Source: VRUE01 sp963715625 | Lineage (GTDB): Bacteria > Actinomycetota > Thermoleophilia > Solirubrobacterales > 70-9 | NCBI GenBank assembly: GCA_963715625.1 | Contig: OY970260.1 | Coordinates: forward strand, 124,001-188,000 | Direction: 5' to 3' | Length of the DNA: 64,000 nucleotides | Part shown: piece after piece, positions 1 through 8,489 of the stretch | Numbering within the stretch: position 1 is the stretch's first letter | How the letters are laid out: every line of letters starts with the position of its first letter | The notes under the pieces: model-generated | What the model was told of the DNA's origin: nothing | What the model saw: only the letters and a program-made list of their open reading frames with translations | Database searches by the model: none | Translations under genes and position numbers: made by a program

Positions 1-706
1 GCTCTCCCTCGTCGCCCTGCTCTACCCGATCACCCTGGGCCTGCGCCTCACGCAGGCCGGCACCGAGACCTCTCAGCGAGCGTCCGAGTTCGTCTTCGTC
101 GGGCTGGCGTTCGTGGCCGGGCTGCTGATCGTCGAGGCGGCCGGCCCGAACAACCCCCTGCGGAGAACGGTCAGGGCCCTTGGCATAGCGATCGTCGCGA
201 CGGTTGTGTTCCTTGGCGGGTTCATCGTCGGCGAGTCGCCGCTGACGCGACAACCCGGGCCTTATCTGGTCGCCGGGGAGTCGCGATCGGTGAGCCCGGA
301 GATCCTCAGCGCCTCCGAATTCGCCGCCGAATACATCCCGCCCCGCAGCCGCATCCTCGTCGATCGGGTCAACGCCACCCTGCTGGGCGCGTTCGGCCAC
401 CTCGACCCGGTGGTCGGCGAGATCAACGGCATCAGGGTCTCGCGCGTCTTCTTCAGCCGGACCTACGACCACCTCGACCAGGAGGTGATCAGCGAAGACG
501 CGATCGACTACATCGTCGTCGACCGGCGCTTCATCGAGGAGCCGCCCGCTTCCGGCTATTACTACGAACGCGACGAGCCATCCGGAGGAAAGCCGATCGA
601 CCGCGAATCCCTGCAGAAGTTCGCCGACCTCGAAGGCCTCGATCGCATCTACGACGACGGCGCGATCGCGATCTACGACACCGCGACGCTCAGGTCTCGG
701 CCGTGA
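1..706 (+). CDS. C-terminal part of an integral membrane protein (partial)
   Basis: The frame is open from base 2 without a start, so the gene begins upstream of the window. About 235 residues are visible. They begin with a hydrophobic segment, then a second one around 'FVFVGLAFVAGLLIVEAA' and a third around 'VATVVFLGGFIVGE', followed by a soluble tail of about 120 residues ending in ITYDT-like sequence. The architecture resembles many-pass membrane proteins of polysaccharide loci (glycosyltransferase or polymerase type), but no catalytic motif is in the visible part. Its stop overlaps the GTG start of the flippase, which suggests one operon. The function is not assigned. Confidence 0.75.
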   Translation, partial: LSLVALLYPITLGLRLTQAGTETSQRASEFVFVGLAFVAGLLIVEAAGPNNPLRRTVRALGIAIVATVVFLGGFIVGESPLTRQPGPYLVAGESRSVSPEILSASEFAAEYIPPRSRILVDRVNATLLGAFGHLDPVVGEINGIRVSRVFFSRTYDHLDQEVISEDAIDYIVVDRRFIEEPPASGYYYERDEPSGGKPIDRESLQKFADLEGLDRIYDDGAIAIYDTATLRSRP

Positions 707-2142
707 CCGCACGGCGACGCCTGGCGGGGCTCGACGCCAAGGTGCGGACTGCCATCCGGTCCAACCGGGAGCTGCTCTCGAACGCGAGCTCGATGATCGG
801 GACCGCGGTGGTCACGTCCTTCCTCGGCGCCGCCTTCTGGCTGGTGGCCGCGCACTACTTCAGCCAGGACTCGGTGGGCCTCGCCAGCGCCTCGATCTCG
901 GCGATGACCCTGCTCGGCTTCATGGGGACGGTCGGCCTGGGGACGCTGTTGATGGGCGAGCTTCCCCGCCTCGAGGTCCGGCACCGCTCGGTGATCAACG
1001 GGGCGCTGACCGTGACGGCCTCGCTGGGGACGGCGCTCGGGCTCCTCTTCGTCGTCGTCGCGCCGCTTGCCTCATCGAACTTCGACCCGCTTACGGCCAG
1101 CTGGGCGTCCGCGCTCGTCTTCGCCATCGGTGTCGGCCTGACGGCGATGACGTTCGTCCTCGACCAGGCGCTGATCGGGATGCTGCGAGGCGGGATCCAG
1201 CTGAGCCGCAACATCGTCTTCAGCGTCGTGAAGCTGGCTGCCCTGGTCCCGGTCGCGGTGCTGATCAGCGATGCCAACGCCGCGTGGATCTACGCCACCT
1301 GGACGGTCGGGATCGCCGTCTCGCTGTTCGTGCTCGTGCGCTTCTACCGGGAACGCGACGACGGCTCGTCGCGGCCGGACTTCGCGCTGCTCAAGGAGAT
1401 GCGCCTGCATGCGATCACGCACCACGGCGTCAACATCGCCCTGCGCACGCCCGAGCTGGTGCTGCCGATCGTCGTCGTCACCTTCCTCTCGGCCTCCGCC
1501 AACGCCAGCTTCTACATCGCCTACATGATCACCAGCTTCATGTTCTTCGTGCCGCTCTCGCTCAGCACGGTCCTCTACGCCGTCGGCTCGGGCGAATCGA
1601 AGCGCCTCGCCGACCGCTTCCGGCTCACCGTCTACGTCTCGCTCGGCTTTGGCGCTCTCTCCAACCTGGCGCTGCTGGTTCTCGCCTCGCCGCTGCTGAG
1701 CATCTTCGGCGCGAGCTACGCGAGGGACGCGACCGCCACCCTCCACGTGCTCGCGCTCGACATCTTCCCGTCGACGATCCTCAGCCATTACGTCGCCCTT
1801 CGCCGCATCCAGCGCCGCCTCGCCTCGGCACTGCCGATCGTCTGGCTCGGTGCGGCGCTGCAGGTCGGCGGCGGCATCGTCGGCGCCCTGCTCGACGGGC
1901 TGACCGGCGTCGCGATCGGCTGGGTTGTGGGCGCCACGCTCGAGGCGATCGTCATGGGCCCCGAGGTGGTGCGGGCTCTGAGGGCGGCTCACCTCGAGGT
2001 TCCGCAGGACACCGACGCGGAGGAGAGCAAGGCGGAGGCGCTGGAGGCATTCGAGATCGCCAACGCCGAGCGGATTGACACCCCCGCCCTCCGGGCACAC
2101 CATAGGCGGACCGCGCCCATGCATGGAGATCGCGTCCCGTGA
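703..2142 (+). CDS. Polysaccharide flippase (MATE/Wzx-like membrane protein)
   Basis: This 479-residue protein has about 12 hydrophobic segments, beginning with 'SSMIGTAVVTSFLGAAFWLVAAHYF', which is typical of the oligosaccharide flippase superfamily that moves lipid-linked glycans across the membrane. The GTG start overlaps the previous stop (GTGA), so the genes are probably co-transcribed. Polysaccharide deacetylases and hydrolases downstream fit an exopolysaccharide locus. The last 60 or so codons overlap, antisense, the damaged 3' end of the AbiEii gene. The final tail (IDTPALRAHHRRTAPMHGD) may therefore be a product of that recombination junction and not native sequence. Confidence 0.8.
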   Translation: MTARRRLAGLDAKVRTAIRSNRELLSNASSMIGTAVVTSFLGAAFWLVAAHYFSQDSVGLASASISAMTLLGFMGTVGLGTLLMGELPRLEVRHRSVINGALTVTASLGTALGLLFVVVAPLASSNFDPLTASWASALVFAIGVGLTAMTFVLDQALIGMLRGGIQLSRNIVFSVVKLAALVPVAVLISDANAAWIYATWTVGIAVSLFVLVRFYRERDDGSSRPDFALLKEMRLHAITHHGVNIALRTPELVLPIVVVTFLSASANASFYIAYMITSFMFFVPLSLSTVLYAVGSGESKRLADRFRLTVYVSLGFGALSNLALLVLASPLLSIFGASYARDATATLHVLALDIFPSTILSHYVALRRIQRRLASALPIVWLGAALQVGGGIVGALLDGLTGVAIGWVVGATLEAIVMGPEVVRALRAAHLEVPQDTDAEESKAEALEAFEIANAERIDTPALRAHHRRTAPMHGDRVP

Positions 2143-2830
2143 AGGTCTCGACGCACGCCTCGCGCACCCGGACGAGATCGTCGCCGAGCAGCTCGCGCTG
2201 GAGCTGGAGGTCGATCAGATCCCAGAAGCGGTGATTGGGCCTGCCGTTGGGCTGCTCAGTGACGGCGTGGATCTTCTGGGCGACCTGATAGCGCAGTGCG
2301 AGGCAAGCGACCCGCTCCGGGCCATCGAGCTTGAAGTCGGCGATGCCGATCGCAACCGGGACGAATTCGGGTTCGGTTGCCTCCGGTCGCGCCACCTCGA
2401 CCTGAAGGGTCTGCCAGTCCTTGCCGGCGAAGCCGACCTGCACGAAGAGCCGGCGACTGCCCGTTTCGCGAATGTCCTCGATCGGTCCCTTACGGCGGAA
2501 AGAGAAGCTGCCGAAGGGCTGGGCGAATGCCTCCTCAAGGACGTCGAGCATCTCCCGAGGAGCGCCCCGAAAGACGATGTTGATGTCCTTGGTCGTGCGA
2601 GCGCCCATCCCCAGCCGGAGCTCCATCGACGCACCACCCTTGATCAGGAAGCGCGGCCCGTCGTCGGCACGGACGGAATCGAGGGCGCCGACGAACGACA
2701 CCAGCGAGAGCCAGCGCCGCGCCCGCTCGTGCGCGATGCCGTGTGCCCGTCCGTAGTTGCCGGCGAGACGCTCGAGATGCCCACGCTGGGTCGGCGTCCG
2801 CCGGGGCGGTTTGAACTCCGACGGGTTCAC
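1952..2830 (-). CDS. AbiEii/AbiGii-type nucleotidyltransferase toxin, 3' end replaced
   Basis: Residues about 60-85 carry the family's KGG-x-S-x-ELR and R-T-T-K-D-I-N block, and later come 'YQVAQKIHA' and 'RFWDLIDLQL', all hallmarks of AbiEii toxins of type IV toxin-antitoxin systems. After 'RDLHAW' (about residue 236), where relatives continue with a conserved P-P segment, the frame runs into antisense flippase sequence and becomes a low-complexity R/P/S tail. The native C-terminus therefore seems lost. The usual D-x-D metal pair reads D-I-N, which may weaken catalysis. The gene overlaps the upstream AbiEi gene by 4 bp. It could be an attenuated or inactive toxin. Confidence 0.75.
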   Translation of the reverse strand: MNPSEFKPPRRTPTQRGHLERLAGNYGRAHGIAHERARRWLSLVSFVGALDSVRADDGPRFLIKGGASMELRLGMGARTTKDINIVFRGAPREMLDVLEEAFAQPFGSFSFRRKGPIEDIRETGSRRLFVQVGFAGKDWQTLQVEVARPEATEPEFVPVAIGIADFKLDGPERVACLALRYQVAQKIHAVTEQPNGRPNHRFWDLIDLQLQRELLGDDLVRVREACVETFTGRDLHAWARSAYGVPGGRGCQSARRWRSRMPPAPPPCSPPRRCPAEPRGEPPSEPAPPRGP

Positions 2831-3402
2831 GGTCGCCCCGTGCTGCCGCGGCGAACGCCCAGCTCACGGCGGAGTTCGCTTGCCTGGCGCCTGGTCAAGC
2901 GTCCGCTCTGCTGGCCCCGCTCGATCGCCTGCCCGATGAGCGCAGGTCCCAGGTGTGCTCCATGTGCTTGGCGGATCGCATGCGCCGGGGTTACGACCTC
3001 GATCCCTTCGTGAAGCGCAATCTGATCGGCCTCCAGATCTTCATGATGGAGCAGATACACCAAAGGCACTTCCCGACGGACTCGATAACCGCGAGGGACG
3101 GTGATGTGGATCTTCGCCGGATGGACGTCGCTCAGCTCATAGAGCTCCAGCGCCGTCTCGCGGGAGAGCACACCGCGCGTCCCCCGCGGCCAGAGCGTCG
3201 CTTCCATGTATGGGTCGAACCGACTCGCAGGCGTGAGCGGGAAGCGATACAGCCCGGTCCCCCGTCGCTCGATCTGCCCTCGCTCCGCCATACGCACGAG
3301 GTTCATCGGGTTGATCCCCAACTCCCGCGCATCGTCCGGCGTCACAAAGCCGTATCGCTCATTGGCGACCTCCGCAAGTTGCGTGTAGGCGCGTCCGGGC
3401 AC
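2827..3402 (-). CDS. AbiEi-family antitoxin / transcriptional repressor
   Basis: This 191-residue protein has the N-terminal winged-helix of AbiEi antitoxins ('YGFVTPDDARELGINPMNLVRMAERGQIERRGTGLYR') and the following domain with 'SRETALELYELSDVHPAKIHITVP'. In this family the antitoxin binds its own promoter and counteracts the nucleotidyltransferase toxin without stable protein contact. It starts with GTG, and an inverted repeat lies 10-28 bases upstream. Its stop overlaps the toxin start as ATGA, the usual two-gene operon order. Confidence 0.85.
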   Translation of the reverse strand: MPGRAYTQLAEVANERYGFVTPDDARELGINPMNLVRMAERGQIERRGTGLYRFPLTPASRFDPYMEATLWPRGTRGVLSRETALELYELSDVHPAKIHITVPRGYRVRREVPLVYLLHHEDLEADQIALHEGIEVVTPAHAIRQAHGAHLGPALIGQAIERGQQSGRLTRRQASELRRELGVRRGSTGRP

Positions 3403-3411
3403 CAGGACAAT

Positions 3412-3430
3412 TTAGCACGAAATATGCTAA
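3412..3430. promoter_or_regulatory. Putative AbiEi operator (inverted repeat)
   Basis: TTAGCA, seven bases (CGAAATA), then TGCTAA lies just upstream of the AbiEi start. AbiEi proteins are known to autoregulate through inverted repeats, so this is the likely operator. The region is clearly more AT-rich than its surroundings. Confidence 0.6.
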
Positions 3431-3566
3431 TTCATCCCACCCCATCTTGACCGCGAGTCTCGCAATAGCTGAAAGCCATGCTTGACCTACTTCTGACACG
3501 CTCAATCTTAGAAATAGAGCTAGCCGGGGCTCGAAACGTCCCCCTGCCCGGTGGCCTCCGCCGTGA

Positions 3567-3732
3567 CTAGTGCCGCGTCCGGCAACGTCGGCCCGCTTCT
3601 GGCGAGCGAAAGGCGAGCCTGGGTAGGACGCAGGGAGGCGGAGTAGCAGCGCTACTTCGCCGACCGAGGACGACGCCAGGCGAAGGCTTGCAGCCGCCAG
3701 AACGGGGCGAACGTTGGCTGACGCGGCACTAG
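3567..3732. repeat. 166-bp imperfect palindrome, MITE-like
   Basis: The ends are a perfect 13-bp inverted repeat (CTAGTGCCGCGTC at 3567 and its complement ending at 3732). Pairing continues imperfectly to a centre at 3649/3650, where GTAGC faces GCTAC, so the whole element can fold into one long hairpin. CTAG borders both ends, compatible with a 4-bp target duplication, though CTAG is itself palindromic. The right end supplies the TAG stop of the neighbouring GH26 gene. It carries no coding sequence. It is either a miniature transposable element or a large structured intergenic repeat. Confidence 0.65.
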
Positions 3733-5288
3733 GACGCTGCGCGGTGGGTGCTCTTCGGCGGCACGACGTGGAAGCCGTGGCGGTGGGGCCGCGAGCGGTC
3801 GCCGCTGCGGCTGAAGGCGACCACCGAGACGCTGTACTTGCCCCGGCCGAGGTGACGCTTGCCGACGAGCCGCGAGATCGGGACCCGCTTGTGGCCGGCG
3901 TTCTGTTCCGCGGTGAATACGAGCGGAGCGGCGTTGCGCCGGCGGCGGTGAAGGGTGACCCGGACGATCCCGCGGCGCGAGAGCCGGTAGGTGATCCGGC
4001 CGCGCAGGGTGATCCCCCGGCGGTGTGCGTGCCGGCGCCTGTCGCCCTTCTTCGACGGCTTGGTCGCGGCGGGGGGCGGAGTCGTTTCAGGAGCTGGAGC
4101 CGCTTCGGGGGCCGGAGCGGGCTCCGTAGCCGGAGCCGTTTCGGGGGCGGGGGCCGGTGCGGGCGCGGTTTCCGGTGCCGGTGCGGGGGCCGTTTCCGGG
4201 GCGGGAGCCGGTGCCGGTGCGGGGGCCGGCGCCGGAGCGGGGGCCGGCGCCGGAGCGGGAGCCGGTGCGACCACGGGGACGACTTCGAGTTCTTTGACGA
4301 CCGGCGCCGCTTCGTCGGCGACGACCGTCTGGCTGCCGCCGTAGAGGCTCGAGGCGACCACCTTGCGATAGGCGTCGAGCGAGGCCTGCGAGGACTCGAC
4401 GCGCCAGTCGCGCTCCTTGTTCTCGTTGAACCAGATCACGCCCGAGACGCGCGGCATTTTCTGCGGGATCGTGGTCAGGAAGCTCTCTTCGATCCAGGCC
4501 GCCTTGTTGCCGCCGACCTCGCTCGCGGCGGTCTCGGTGATGATCACCGGCCTGGTGCTGAGCTGGGTGATCGTCGCGTAGGAGGAGGCGAAGATTTTCG
4601 AGAAGCTGGCGAAGGACTCGCCGCCGGAGGTGCCCCAGTTGTAGCCGTCGAGAGCCACGTAGTCGACCCACTCGTCGCCGGGGAAGAACTGGTTGAAGGG
4701 ACGGCCACCGTAGTCGACGTTGGGCGCCCAGACCCACTCGACGTTGCTGGCGCCTTCCTGGCGGAAGACGGTGACGACGTGGCGCCAGGCGTCGGCGTAG
4801 GCCGAGCCGGCGTTGCCGGCCTTGTTCGGCCCCCAGTCGCTGCTCAGCAGGTTCATCTCGTGGGCGAAGCGGATCATCACGGTCATGTTCAGGCCGCGGA
4901 CCGCGGCCGCTTCTTTGCGGAAGTAGGCGTCGTATTTGCCCGCGGCGATGTCGGTGAGGGACGCAACGCCACCGCTGACGTAAGGCTCCAGCGTGACCAT
5001 CGGCGTCTCGCCGCGGGCGCGGAGGTTGGAGATCTCGCTCGAGTAGAGCAACGGCCCACCCATGTTGCGGAAGACCAGGAAGATGTCCGGATGGCGCCCG
5101 ACCATCGAGGTGTAGCTGTCGAGGGCGCTGGCGCTGCCACCCCCGCCCGGGAGGTAGATGCCGAGCTGGATCGGCGTCTGGGCCGAAGCGGGAGCCGGCC
5201 GGATCGCCGTGGTGAAGAGGGCGGTGCAGAGGGCCAGGACGGCGAGGGCAAGGGCGAGCTTGGGTCGGGCTTGTGTGGTCACACCCAT
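3729..5288 (-). CDS. Secreted glycoside hydrolase family 26 protein with Ala-Pro linker
   Basis: A signal peptide (about residues 1-37, ending ASAQ) is followed by a GH26-type TIM barrel to about residue 330. The likely acid/base is Glu144 in 'RFAHEMN' and the nucleophile Glu252 in 'VIITETAAS'. GH26 enzymes are mostly beta-mannanases, but the substrate cannot be read from sequence. A long Ala-Pro/Thr-Glu linker (about residues 340-402) leads to a basic C-terminal domain that may bind the cell surface. ATG at 5288 is preferred over an upstream TTG at 5306. It is the first of three GH26 paralogues here. Its stop codon sits inside the 166-bp palindrome. Confidence 0.8.
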   Translation of the reverse strand: MGVTTQARPKLALALAVLALCTALFTTAIRPAPASAQTPIQLGIYLPGGGGSASALDSYTSMVGRHPDIFLVFRNMGGPLLYSSEISNLRARGETPMVTLEPYVSGGVASLTDIAAGKYDAYFRKEAAAVRGLNMTVMIRFAHEMNLLSSDWGPNKAGNAGSAYADAWRHVVTVFRQEGASNVEWVWAPNVDYGGRPFNQFFPGDEWVDYVALDGYNWGTSGGESFASFSKIFASSYATITQLSTRPVIITETAASEVGGNKAAWIEESFLTTIPQKMPRVSGVIWFNENKERDWRVESSQASLDAYRKVVASSLYGGSQTVVADEAAPVVKELEVVPVVAPAPAPAPAPAPAPAPAPAPAPAPETAPAPAPETAPAPAPAPETAPATEPAPAPEAAPAPETTPPPAATKPSKKGDRRRHAHRRGITLRGRITYRLSRRGIVRVTLHRRRRNAAPLVFTAEQNAGHKRVPISRLVGKRHLGRGKYSVSVVAFSRSGDRSRPHRHGFHVVPPKSTHRAAS

Positions 5289-5424
5289 CACTCGGCCCGG
5301 CCGCAACGGGTGCGAGCGATGCTCGACGCAATTGGACGTATGTGTGAGCGGCCGTGAACGCGGCCTTGCAGGAGCCGCTCAACGGGCGGCAGCCTGCCGC
5401 GCTACGCACCGATTCCGGGCAGTT

Positions 5425-6219
5425 TCAGCCCAGCGAGGCGTAGGCCCGGGAGACGCGCACGCGCCGCACCAGGCGGGACGTCTTGGCGGCGAAGATGGGC
5501 CAGCCGGTCGAGCGGTAGATGGCCTCGCGGGGGATCTCCAGCGGGCCGCGACCGCGCAGCGGCTCGGCGATCCGCTCGTCGAGCGTGACGGCGGCCTCGT
5601 AGCCCGCCCCGGAGGCGAGCTCCATCACCTTCCCGTCGTAGCTCCCGAACGGGTAGGCGAGGGTCGTGCAGGAACGCTGCAGGGCCTCCTCGCAGGCGGC
5701 GCGAGAGAGGCGCAACTCGGCCTCGGCCCGCTCCTCCCCGATCTCGGTCAGGTGGGGATGGGAGCAGCTGTGCGAGCCGATCTCCCAGCCGCGCCCGGAC
5801 AGCTCGCGCAGCTCGTCCCACGACATGCAGCGCAGCTCGTGCTCGTGCTCGCCGCCGACCCACTGCGCCAGCTCCGACCAGGCCATCGTCCCGGCCTCGC
5901 CCGCCGCATCGGTCGGCACGAAGACCGTCGCCGGCACCCCGAGCTGCTCGAGCACGGGAAGCCCCAGCTTCAGGATCGAGGCATAGGCGTCATCGAAGGT
6001 GACCGCCATCGCCTTGCGGGGCGCTCCCTCGGCGAGAGCGGCCGGCAGCGTCATCGGGCGGTAGCCGCGCTTGAGCAGGTACCGGAGCTGCCCGCGAAGC
6101 GCCGGCGGCGAGATCGCTGCCGGGCTCGGCCAGGTCTCGCTTACCGCGTGGTAGCAGAGAACAAGGAGATCGCTCACGTCGCGAGTCGGGTGGGCCTCGC
6201 CGTTGCGATCGGCGCTCAT
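5425..6219 (-). CDS. Polysaccharide deacetylase (NodB domain)
   Basis: This 264-residue protein has the NodB motifs: 'VTFDDAY' (catalytic and metal Asp) and 'GSHSCSHPHL' (metal His pair), plus the 'LAYPFGSYD' block. Such enzymes remove N- or O-acetyl groups from polysaccharides. No signal peptide is evident, so it may be cytoplasmic or exported unconventionally. The start overlaps the stop of the upstream GH26 gene as ATGA, implying translational coupling. A paralogue lies at 8490-9338. Confidence 0.85.
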   Translation of the reverse strand: MSADRNGEAHPTRDVSDLLVLCYHAVSETWPSPAAISPPALRGQLRYLLKRGYRPMTLPAALAEGAPRKAMAVTFDDAYASILKLGLPVLEQLGVPATVFVPTDAAGEAGTMAWSELAQWVGGEHEHELRCMSWDELRELSGRGWEIGSHSCSHPHLTEIGEERAEAELRLSRAACEEALQRSCTTLAYPFGSYDGKVMELASGAGYEAAVTLDERIAEPLRGRGPLEIPREAIYRSTGWPIFAAKTSRLVRRVRVSRAYASLG

Positions 6220-7394
6220 CCGGCGACTCCCGACCGGCGAGCAGCACGCACCCGCCAGGCGCGGCGAAGGCCCAGCGCCAGCGCGCCCGCGATCAGGACG
6301 ATCGTCGCACCGATGCCGGCGATCAGCGCCAGGTCCGCGTCCTGGAGCTTTTGCCGCACTTCCTCGAAGAAGGAGGGGGCGCCGTACCCGCCGTCGGGCG
6401 GCGCAGGGGCCGCAGAGCCCGCCGCAGGAAGCGTCGCCGGGGTCGCCAGCAGGGTTGCGCGCGTGCCGCCGTACTGGGGCGAGGAGATCGCTTTCCGGTA
6501 GGCGCTCAACGAGGCGGGGCTGCTGTCGACGCGAAAGTCGGCTCGCGGGTCTTCCTCGTCGAACCAGGCCAGGGCGCGGATGTGGGGAAAGCGCGGCGCC
6601 TCGCGTTCCAGGGCACTGGCGATCCAGGCCGCCTTGTCGCCGTTCACTTCGCCGGCGGCGGTCTCGGCGATCACGATCGGCTTCGAGGTCAGCGCCACCA
6701 GCCGGTCGTAGGTGCTGCCGAAGATCGTGGTGAAGGACGGCCAACCGATCGAGCCGCCCCAGCAGAACCCGTCGATCCCGGCCCAGTCGACGAACTCGTC
6801 GCCGGGATACAAGATGGCGAGCGGGTGGCCGCCGCCGGCGTCCTCGTTCGGCGACCAGACCCACCTCACGTTGTGCGCGCCGTGGTTGCGGAAGACCCAG
6901 TAGACGTGATGCCAGGCCTGGCGGAAGTCGCGCGCGGTGTTGCCGTTGACGCCGATTCCCCACGGATACCAGCGCCCGTTCATCTCCTGCGCGAACCGGA
7001 GCATGATCGGCTTGCCCCACGCGGCGGCTTCTTCGGCTGATATGCGGATGTAGCGGTCGTAGCGGCCGTCGACGATCTCTCGCAGGGGGATGGCACCGCC
7101 GTTGGCGGTCTGGGGCTCCCAGGTGACCATCGAGACCGCTCCGCGATCCCAGACGCTGTCCAACTCGGGTGCGTAGAAAGGCGGGATGCTCCAGCTCTTG
7201 TAGGAGAGCACGATCGCCGGCTGGCGGCCCACCTGGCGCCCGTAGGCGGAGATCACCTCAGGGTCGTCGAAAACGCCCCGCACGAAGACCCCGAGGGCGA
7301 TCGGCGCCCCGCGGGCTCCCGCGGGGAGAAGGAGCAGCGCCATCAGCGCCACCGCAAGCGCGGCGCGTGCCCGCGGCGCCCGCGGGCGCCTCAC
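6216..7394 (-). CDS. Membrane-anchored GH26-like glycoside hydrolase
   Basis: GTG at 7394 overlaps the previous stop (GTGA). A signal peptide ('ALAVALMALLLLPAGARG') precedes a GH26 barrel with 'RFAQEMNG' (acid/base Glu) and 'PIVIAETAAGE' (nucleophile Glu). The C-terminus has a transmembrane helix ('LIAGIGATIVLIAGALALGL') followed by an arginine-rich tail, so the enzyme should be displayed outside and anchored in the membrane. The 392-residue protein lies between another GH26 gene and a deacetylase, both with overlapping junctions, giving one polysaccharide-modifying operon. Confidence 0.8.
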   Translation of the reverse strand: MRRPRAPRARAALAVALMALLLLPAGARGAPIALGVFVRGVFDDPEVISAYGRQVGRQPAIVLSYKSWSIPPFYAPELDSVWDRGAVSMVTWEPQTANGGAIPLREIVDGRYDRYIRISAEEAAAWGKPIMLRFAQEMNGRWYPWGIGVNGNTARDFRQAWHHVYWVFRNHGAHNVRWVWSPNEDAGGGHPLAILYPGDEFVDWAGIDGFCWGGSIGWPSFTTIFGSTYDRLVALTSKPIVIAETAAGEVNGDKAAWIASALEREAPRFPHIRALAWFDEEDPRADFRVDSSPASLSAYRKAISSPQYGGTRATLLATPATLPAAGSAAPAPPDGGYGAPSFFEEVRQKLQDADLALIAGIGATIVLIAGALALGLRRAWRVRAARRSGVAG

Positions 7395-8419
7395 CGCCCT
7401 GCCCGGCCGTCGCTGCTCGAGATGCGAGCCGGCGTCCGCAGCAGGTGCCGGAGATCTGCCCGGTAGAGGGGCCGGTTCGTCCAGCGCCGAAACGACCTCA
7501 GCGAGGCACGCGAGGTGTCGACCCGCAGGTCTCCCTTTTCGTCTATCTGGTCGTACCACGCCACTACCCGGAAGTGCGGCATGCGCGGCACTTCGCGGCG
7601 GAGCATCCGGCGCAGCCAGCGGGCCTTGTTGCCACCGGCCTCGCCGCAACCGACCTCCCCGATCATCAGCGGCCGCGAGGTGAGGCGCACGAGCTTGCGG
7701 TATGAGGCGGCGAAGATCTCGTGGAACGACTTCCACTCGAACCTGCCGCCCCAGTTGTAGCCGTCCACGCCGGCCCAGTCGACGAACCGATCGCCCGGGT
7801 AGAAGCGCTTGAAGGGCAGGTCGTTCTCGGTCTCCACATATGGCGTCCAGACCCACTGGACCTTGTGCGCCCCTTCGCGCCGGAAGACCCTGACGATGTG
7901 GCGCCAGGCGTGCCTGAAGGAGCGGGCGGAGTTGCCTGCCGCCGGCGACCACGGGTACCAGGACCCGTTCATCTCCTGGCCGATGCGGATCATCAGCGGG
8001 TGGTCCCAGGCCGCTGCGGCGCGGGCGGCGTCGCCGATGTAGCCGTCGAAGCCCCCCTGGGCGATCTTGGTGAGGTCGATCCTCCCTTCCGAGGAGGTCT
8101 GCGGCTCCCAGGTGACCATCGGGATCGCCCCGTGGCTGCGAACCGCGTCGAGCTGGGGGAAGTACAACGGCGCCTGGTCGAAGGTCTTGAACGAGGTGAC
8201 GATCACCGGGCTCCAGCCGACCTGCCGGGCGAAATCGTCGATCAGGGACGGATGCTCCTCGGCGTGAGGTATGTAGGAGCCGAGCGCCACCGGGTTCGCG
8301 CTCGCCGCGCCGAGGGGCGCCAGCAGCCAGGAGAGCAGGGTCAGCAGCAGCGCCGCCAAGGCCTTGCGCCCTCGCCCGATGCCGCGCCGCTGTTCGCTTG
8401 CCTGCCGCAGGACCTCCAC
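7391..8419 (-). CDS. Secreted GH26-like glycoside hydrolase
   Basis: This 342-residue protein has an N-terminal hydrophobic signal ('ALAALLLTLLSWLLAPLGAASA') and a GH26-type barrel with 'MIRIGQEMNGSWYPW' and 'RPLMIGEVGCGE', which give the two catalytic glutamates. It starts with GTG at 8419 with only a weak ribosome-binding site. It is the third paralogue and the first gene of a run of three overlapping minus-strand genes. The three GH26 copies share the 'W-x-P-N/Y', 'FYPGD-x-x-VDW-x-G-x-DGYNWG' block but have different C-termini, suggesting duplication followed by specialisation. Confidence 0.8.
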   Translation of the reverse strand: MEVLRQASEQRRGIGRGRKALAALLLTLLSWLLAPLGAASANPVALGSYIPHAEEHPSLIDDFARQVGWSPVIVTSFKTFDQAPLYFPQLDAVRSHGAIPMVTWEPQTSSEGRIDLTKIAQGGFDGYIGDAARAAAAWDHPLMIRIGQEMNGSWYPWSPAAGNSARSFRHAWRHIVRVFRREGAHKVQWVWTPYVETENDLPFKRFYPGDRFVDWAGVDGYNWGGRFEWKSFHEIFAASYRKLVRLTSRPLMIGEVGCGEAGGNKARWLRRMLRREVPRMPHFRVVAWYDQIDEKGDLRVDTSRASLRSFRRWTNRPLYRADLRHLLRTPARISSSDGRAGR

Positions 8420-8489
8420 CTTTCGCTCATCGTCGTCCGCTCACGACCCTTGAGGTCTGAGCAGACTAGCCGAGGGCGCCGCTGCATCT

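Noticed and set aside
4085..4275. Tandem short repeat that could look like a CRISPR or satellite
   Set aside because: It is the codon repeat of the Ala-Pro linker in the GH26 protein; there are no spacers.
3714..5357. Long open frame antisense to the first GH26 gene
   Set aside because: Its sequence is arginine/glycine-rich shadow of a GC-rich gene with signal peptide and catalytic motifs on the other strand.
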